64,000 bases of DNA, taken from positions 105,220 through 169,219 of the forward strand of contig CAMDFX010000006.1 in NCBI GenBank assembly GCA_945897805.1, read 5' to 3'. The notes beneath the pieces were generated by a model. It had not been told where the DNA came from and made no database searches. It saw only the letters and a program-made list of their open reading frames with translations. The DNA is from Chryseobacterium gleum (GTDB lineage: Bacteria; Bacteroidota; Bacteroidia; Flavobacteriales_D; Crocinitomicaceae). This document shows, one piece after another, positions 61,236 to 64,000 of the stretch (the stretch's first letter is position 1; the number at the start of each line of letters is the position of its first letter). The translations under genes and the position numbers were made by a program.

Positions 61236-63365
61236 CTATTTTACGATGTTCATTTCATTAATCAAATTGGTTGCTCCATAGCATTTATCAATCAACCAAA
61301 GTGTATATCTCACATCCAATGAAATTGTACGCTGAATATTTGGTTCAAAATAAATATCTCCTGACATGGCTTCCCAGTTACCATCAAAGGCAGTTCCAAT
61401 CAATTCGCCTTTTCCATTGATTACTGGCGAACCTGAATTTCCACCTGTAATATCGTTGTTTGATAAAAAGTTAACTACCAATTGTCCTTTTTCATCTGCA
61501 TAACGACCGTAATCTTTTTTGCTCCAAAGTTCTTTGATTCTGGCATCAACTACAAACTCAGGATTAGTTGGGTCTTCTTTTGCAATCAATTCATCCATAT
61601 TTGAAGTGAAATTGTAAGCTTTACCTTCATTTGTAGTGTAAGGCAATACATTTCCGTAAGTCAAACGCATGGTTGAATTTGCATTTGGATAAAATTTCTT
61701 TGCTGGTTGCATGTCTTTCACACCTTGAACAAACAATCTATTTGCACGTTGTAATTTTTCATTTGCTGATTTAATGGAAGCTTCAGTAGATGCCTTCAAA
61801 TAAGCATCGTCCAAATCTTTTATCAAAATATACAATGGATCTGTTTTCAAATCTTTCTCATTAAAATTCGCTGCAAAAGCGTCAAATCTTGCTTTAGAGG
61901 TGAAAATTGAAAACGCTTTAACTCTGTTGATATAAGCTTCAACGCTTTGCTCATTCAACATTTTCGCTATTCCAACTCTTTGATTCATTGGGATATCTTT
62001 CAAGTACATCTTCAAAACTTCTGAAAGTGTTTCCAATTCTATTTGCATATTTCTATCTGCGAAGAATACATTTCCCTGCTCAAAAGCGGCATCTCTCAAT
62101 TGTTTTGCTCTTTCTTTGTTGCCTTTAGATTCTTGGTCAGCAGCAGCCTTCAAAGTGTAAACCAATGCATTAATATCTACCTGACGAATGAATTCACTTT
62201 GGTAAACTCTCAAATAAATAATGTCATTCAAAGCTTTGAAAGAATTTTCAATGTCTTTCAATACATCGTTATATTGCGATTTTCCCGCACTGTAACCTGT
62301 AAAATCTGCTTCAACCTTTCTCTTTTTATCAGCAACATTGTTGTTTTTTAGTTGAGTTGATTGTCCAATAAAATATTTCCAATAATTTGCAACTTGCGCA
62401 TATTTTGAAGAATATTTTAATCTAACTGAAACATCTTTGTCCATGTATTTTTTCATGATTTCTAATTTCTTAGCACGAACGTCAACAATCTTTGGTTGTT
62501 CAATTGAAATTGCTTGTTCAACGCCATAAGAAGTTAAAAATCGATTTGTTCGCCCTGGAAATCCCATTACCATTGCGTAATCATCTTTTTTTACACCTTT
62601 GATAGAAATCGGTAAACTATGTCTTGGAGTCAATGGAATATTTGATGCACTGTAAGCTGAAGGTTTATTGTCAGCGCCGGCATAAATCCTAAACATCGAA
62701 AAATCGGCAGTATGTCTTGGCCACATCCAATTGTCTGTATCACCTCCGTATTTTCCAGCAGATTGTGGAGGTGTTCCTACCAAACGCACATCTTTATAGG
62801 TTTCTTTAACAAAAAGATAAAATTCATTTCCATCAAAAAAATCTCTTACAAAAGCTTCATAGTGAGTTCCTTCAACTGCTTGTTTTTCTAAAATTTTTGA
62901 AAGTTCAGCAATCTTTGCAGCTCTTTGCTCTGGCGTCATTGATTCTGTTAATTCTTTTGCAATTGTTTTCGTTACATCTTCCATACGAATAATGAAAGTT
63001 GCTGTCAAACCTGGCACTGGTATTTCCTCTGACAAACTTTTCGCCCAAAATCCATTGTCCAAATAATTTTTTTCTGGGGTTGATGCATCTGCAATAGCAT
63101 CATAACCACAATGGTGATTAGTTAAAACCATCCCTTTTTTTGAAATAATTTCCCCTGTACAAAATCCACCAAAAGAAATTACCGCATCCTTTAGAGATGA
63201 TTTGTTTATTGAGTAAAGTTGTTCTGGTGTTAATTTCAAGCCATGCTTTTTCATGTCTTCATAGTTTCTTCCTAACATGAAAGGAAGCCACATTCCTTCG
63301 TCTGCTTTTGCTAAAACACTCATTGAAAGTACTCCTAGCAAAACAAAAATTTTAATTCTTTTCAT
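61236..63365 (-). CDS. S46-family dipeptidyl-peptidase (DPP7-type)
   Basis: A 709-residue exported serine exopeptidase. Signal peptide ends near VLAKAD. Catalytic motifs: LTNHHCGYDAI (His85), a late TGGNSGSPVIN with Ser644, and the Asp in the NWMWPRHTADFSMFR region. In Porphyromonas S46 enzymes one residue 18 positions after the catalytic Ser decides specificity: Arg in DPP11 (acidic P1), Gly in DPP7 (hydrophobic or small P1). Here the sequence is AFDGN, with Gly662, so DPP7-like broad specificity is predicted. It releases dipeptides from peptides in the periplasm. The gene has a terminator at its end and a TATTTTTG box upstream. Confidence 0.93.
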   Translation of the reverse strand: MKRIKIFVLLGVLSMSVLAKADEGMWLPFMLGRNYEDMKKHGLKLTPEQLYSINKSSLKDAVISFGGFCTGEIISKKGMVLTNHHCGYDAIADASTPEKNYLDNGFWAKSLSEEIPVPGLTATFIIRMEDVTKTIAKELTESMTPEQRAAKIAELSKILEKQAVEGTHYEAFVRDFFDGNEFYLFVKETYKDVRLVGTPPQSAGKYGGDTDNWMWPRHTADFSMFRIYAGADNKPSAYSASNIPLTPRHSLPISIKGVKKDDYAMVMGFPGRTNRFLTSYGVEQAISIEQPKIVDVRAKKLEIMKKYMDKDVSVRLKYSSKYAQVANYWKYFIGQSTQLKNNNVADKKRKVEADFTGYSAGKSQYNDVLKDIENSFKALNDIIYLRVYQSEFIRQVDINALVYTLKAAADQESKGNKERAKQLRDAAFEQGNVFFADRNMQIELETLSEVLKMYLKDIPMNQRVGIAKMLNEQSVEAYINRVKAFSIFTSKARFDAFAANFNEKDLKTDPLYILIKDLDDAYLKASTEASIKSANEKLQRANRLFVQGVKDMQPAKKFYPNANSTMRLTYGNVLPYTTNEGKAYNFTSNMDELIAKEDPTNPEFVVDARIKELWSKKDYGRYADEKGQLVVNFLSNNDITGGNSGSPVINGKGELIGTAFDGNWEAMSGDIYFEPNIQRTISLDVRYTLWLIDKCYGATNLINEMNIVK

Positions 63366-63456
63366 TTTTTTGATTTGGTTTTTTATACTGAATTTGACTG
63401 ATTTGTTTTTCAGTGGTAAAAATAATGAAATATAAATTGATTTTTCATTGAAAAAT

Positions 63457-63464
63457 CAAAAATA
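63457..63464 (-). promoter_or_regulatory. -7 promoter element of the S46 peptidase gene
   Basis: On the minus strand TATTTTTG (opposite CAAAAATA), an exact TAnnTTTG match, about 90 bases before the start at 63365. No -33 TTG at the standard distance. Confidence 0.45.
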
Positions 63465-63491
63465 TAATAAATCGCCTTTTAAAAACGCCTA

Positions 63492-64000
63492 CTATTTCTT
63501 AAACTTAATGGTCGTTCTGCGATTCAATCTCAGTTGTTCTTCATTGCAGTTTGCGCATTTAATCAATGGTGCGGATTCACCTTTGTAACTACCTGATATT
63601 CTGTCTTTATCAATTCCATGATCGATTAAATAGGCAATTGTTCTTTTCATTCTTCTTTCTGACAACCAATAATTGTAATGATTTGTTCCCCGTTTGTCAG
63701 CATAGGCTAACACGAAAACCTTGAGCTCTGGTTTTGATTTCAAAATAGGAATCACATAATCCAATACCTTCTTATTTTCACGATTCAAATAAGAAGAGTT
63801 GTCATCAAAATAGATTGTATTATTCTTGTCTAAATCTTTATTCAAATCTTTATCTTTGCTCGCTGTAATTTCCTGCTCATTGGCAAAAACTGGCGCATCG
63901 ATATTGACTTCTGCGAATGCCTCTTGACCATATTCGTCTGAAACGCGCACTTTGTAAACTCCTGGCTGCAAATTTTGTGGGTCTTCAATCGTATCATTGT
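63492..64000 (-). CDS. OmpA-domain outer-membrane protein, C-terminal part (cut by window edge)
   Basis: The frame is open to the right window edge, so the N-terminal part is missing. What remains is a linker with a VYKVRVSDEYGQEAFAEVNI segment (an end of a PKD- or Ig-like domain), then an OmpA C-terminal peptidoglycan-binding domain: IYFDDNSSYLNRENKKVLDYVIPIL, LKVFVLAYADKRGTNHYNYWLSERR (I cite FVLAYADKRGT and YWLSERRMKR) and the closing LRLNRRTTIKF. Such proteins anchor the outer membrane to the cell wall. In Bacteroidota, long relatives occur in gliding/T9SS gene sets. The downstream gene is the S46 peptidase. Confidence 0.85.
   Translation of the reverse strand, partial: NDTIEDPQNLQPGVYKVRVSDEYGQEAFAEVNIDAPVFANEQEITASKDKDLNKDLDKNNTIYFDDNSSYLNRENKKVLDYVIPILKSKPELKVFVLAYADKRGTNHYNYWLSERRMKRTIAYLIDHGIDKDRISGSYKGESAPLIKCANCNEEQLRLNRRTTIKFKK

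Noticed and set aside
1-64000. Mobile elements, prophage or tRNA genes
   Set aside because: I found no transposase or integrase motifs, no terminal inverted repeats with target duplications, and no tRNA-like cloverleaf with a TTCGAAT loop.

Overview
The window reads as chromosomal DNA of a Bacteroidota, most likely a Flavobacteriales member (Crocinitomicaceae/Fluviicola-like placement is only a guess). Evidence: low GC; three secreted proteins with type IX secretion (T9SS) C-terminal sorting domains; an S46 dipeptidyl-peptidase; a Rho factor with a long Asn/Pro/Gln-rich insertion; OstA-like and DUF4199/DUF4465-type proteins; and repeated promoter-like TAnnTTTG boxes (the Bacteroidota -7 element) ahead of genes. 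I saw no tRNA, rRNA, CRISPR array, insertion sequence or prophage. It is mostly housekeeping DNA with a few accessory islands.

Layout. 1-1399 (+): end of a dihydroorotase, a SAM methyltransferase and an RluE-type pseudouridine synthase. 1401-6690 (-): a four-gene operon behind a clear cobalamin riboswitch, encoding a DUF4465-like T9SS protein, a BtuB-like TonB receptor, a BtuG-like beta-propeller lipoprotein and a second T9SS protein; this is the best candidate for a little-described system (T9SS-displayed vitamin B12 capture). 6770-12204: a small lipoprotein, an aminotransferase (-), a VanX-like dipeptidase, a fused AdoMet decarboxylase/spermidine synthase, and an agmatinase-family enzyme. 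12345-15329 (+): YrdC, a stand-alone glutamine amidotransferase, a SpmA-SpmB-like membrane protein and a protein made of 25-residue repeats. 15392-23375 (+): a giant AsmA-like protein and a T9SS-exported M43 metalloprotease with PKD-type modules. 23548-32651 (+): lpxK, purine nucleoside phosphorylase, gatB, two TlpA-type thioredoxins, lpxH, nitroreductase, beta-barrel protein, cupin and CPBP protease. 32738-36980 (-): cytidine deaminase, pyruvate dehydrogenase E2 and E1-alpha, pirin.

37100-48591 (+): bioA, an acyl-carrier-protein phosphodiesterase gene broken by one in-frame stop, mltF, a miaA without an ATG/GTG/TTG start ahead of its P-loop, an ABC ATPase/permease pair with a degenerate ATPase, a thioredoxin-like protein, an M1 peptidase and a small helical protein. 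48592-51560 (-): ECF sigma factor, YbjQ-type protein, and a dicarboxylate symporter with an unusual extracytoplasmic N-terminal extension. 51840-57373: rho, membrane proteins, recR, a LuxC-like acyl-CoA reductase (-) and a DCC-family protein. 57363-64000 (-): a fur-STAS-purA-ostA gene string, an S46 peptidase and a truncated OmpA-domain protein.

Themes: cell-envelope biogenesis (lpxK, lpxH, OstA, AsmA, mltF, OmpA, VanX), surface protein export by T9SS, peptide catabolism (M1, S46, M43), and polyamine, purine and B12 metabolism. Functional names come from recognised motifs; no database search was run.
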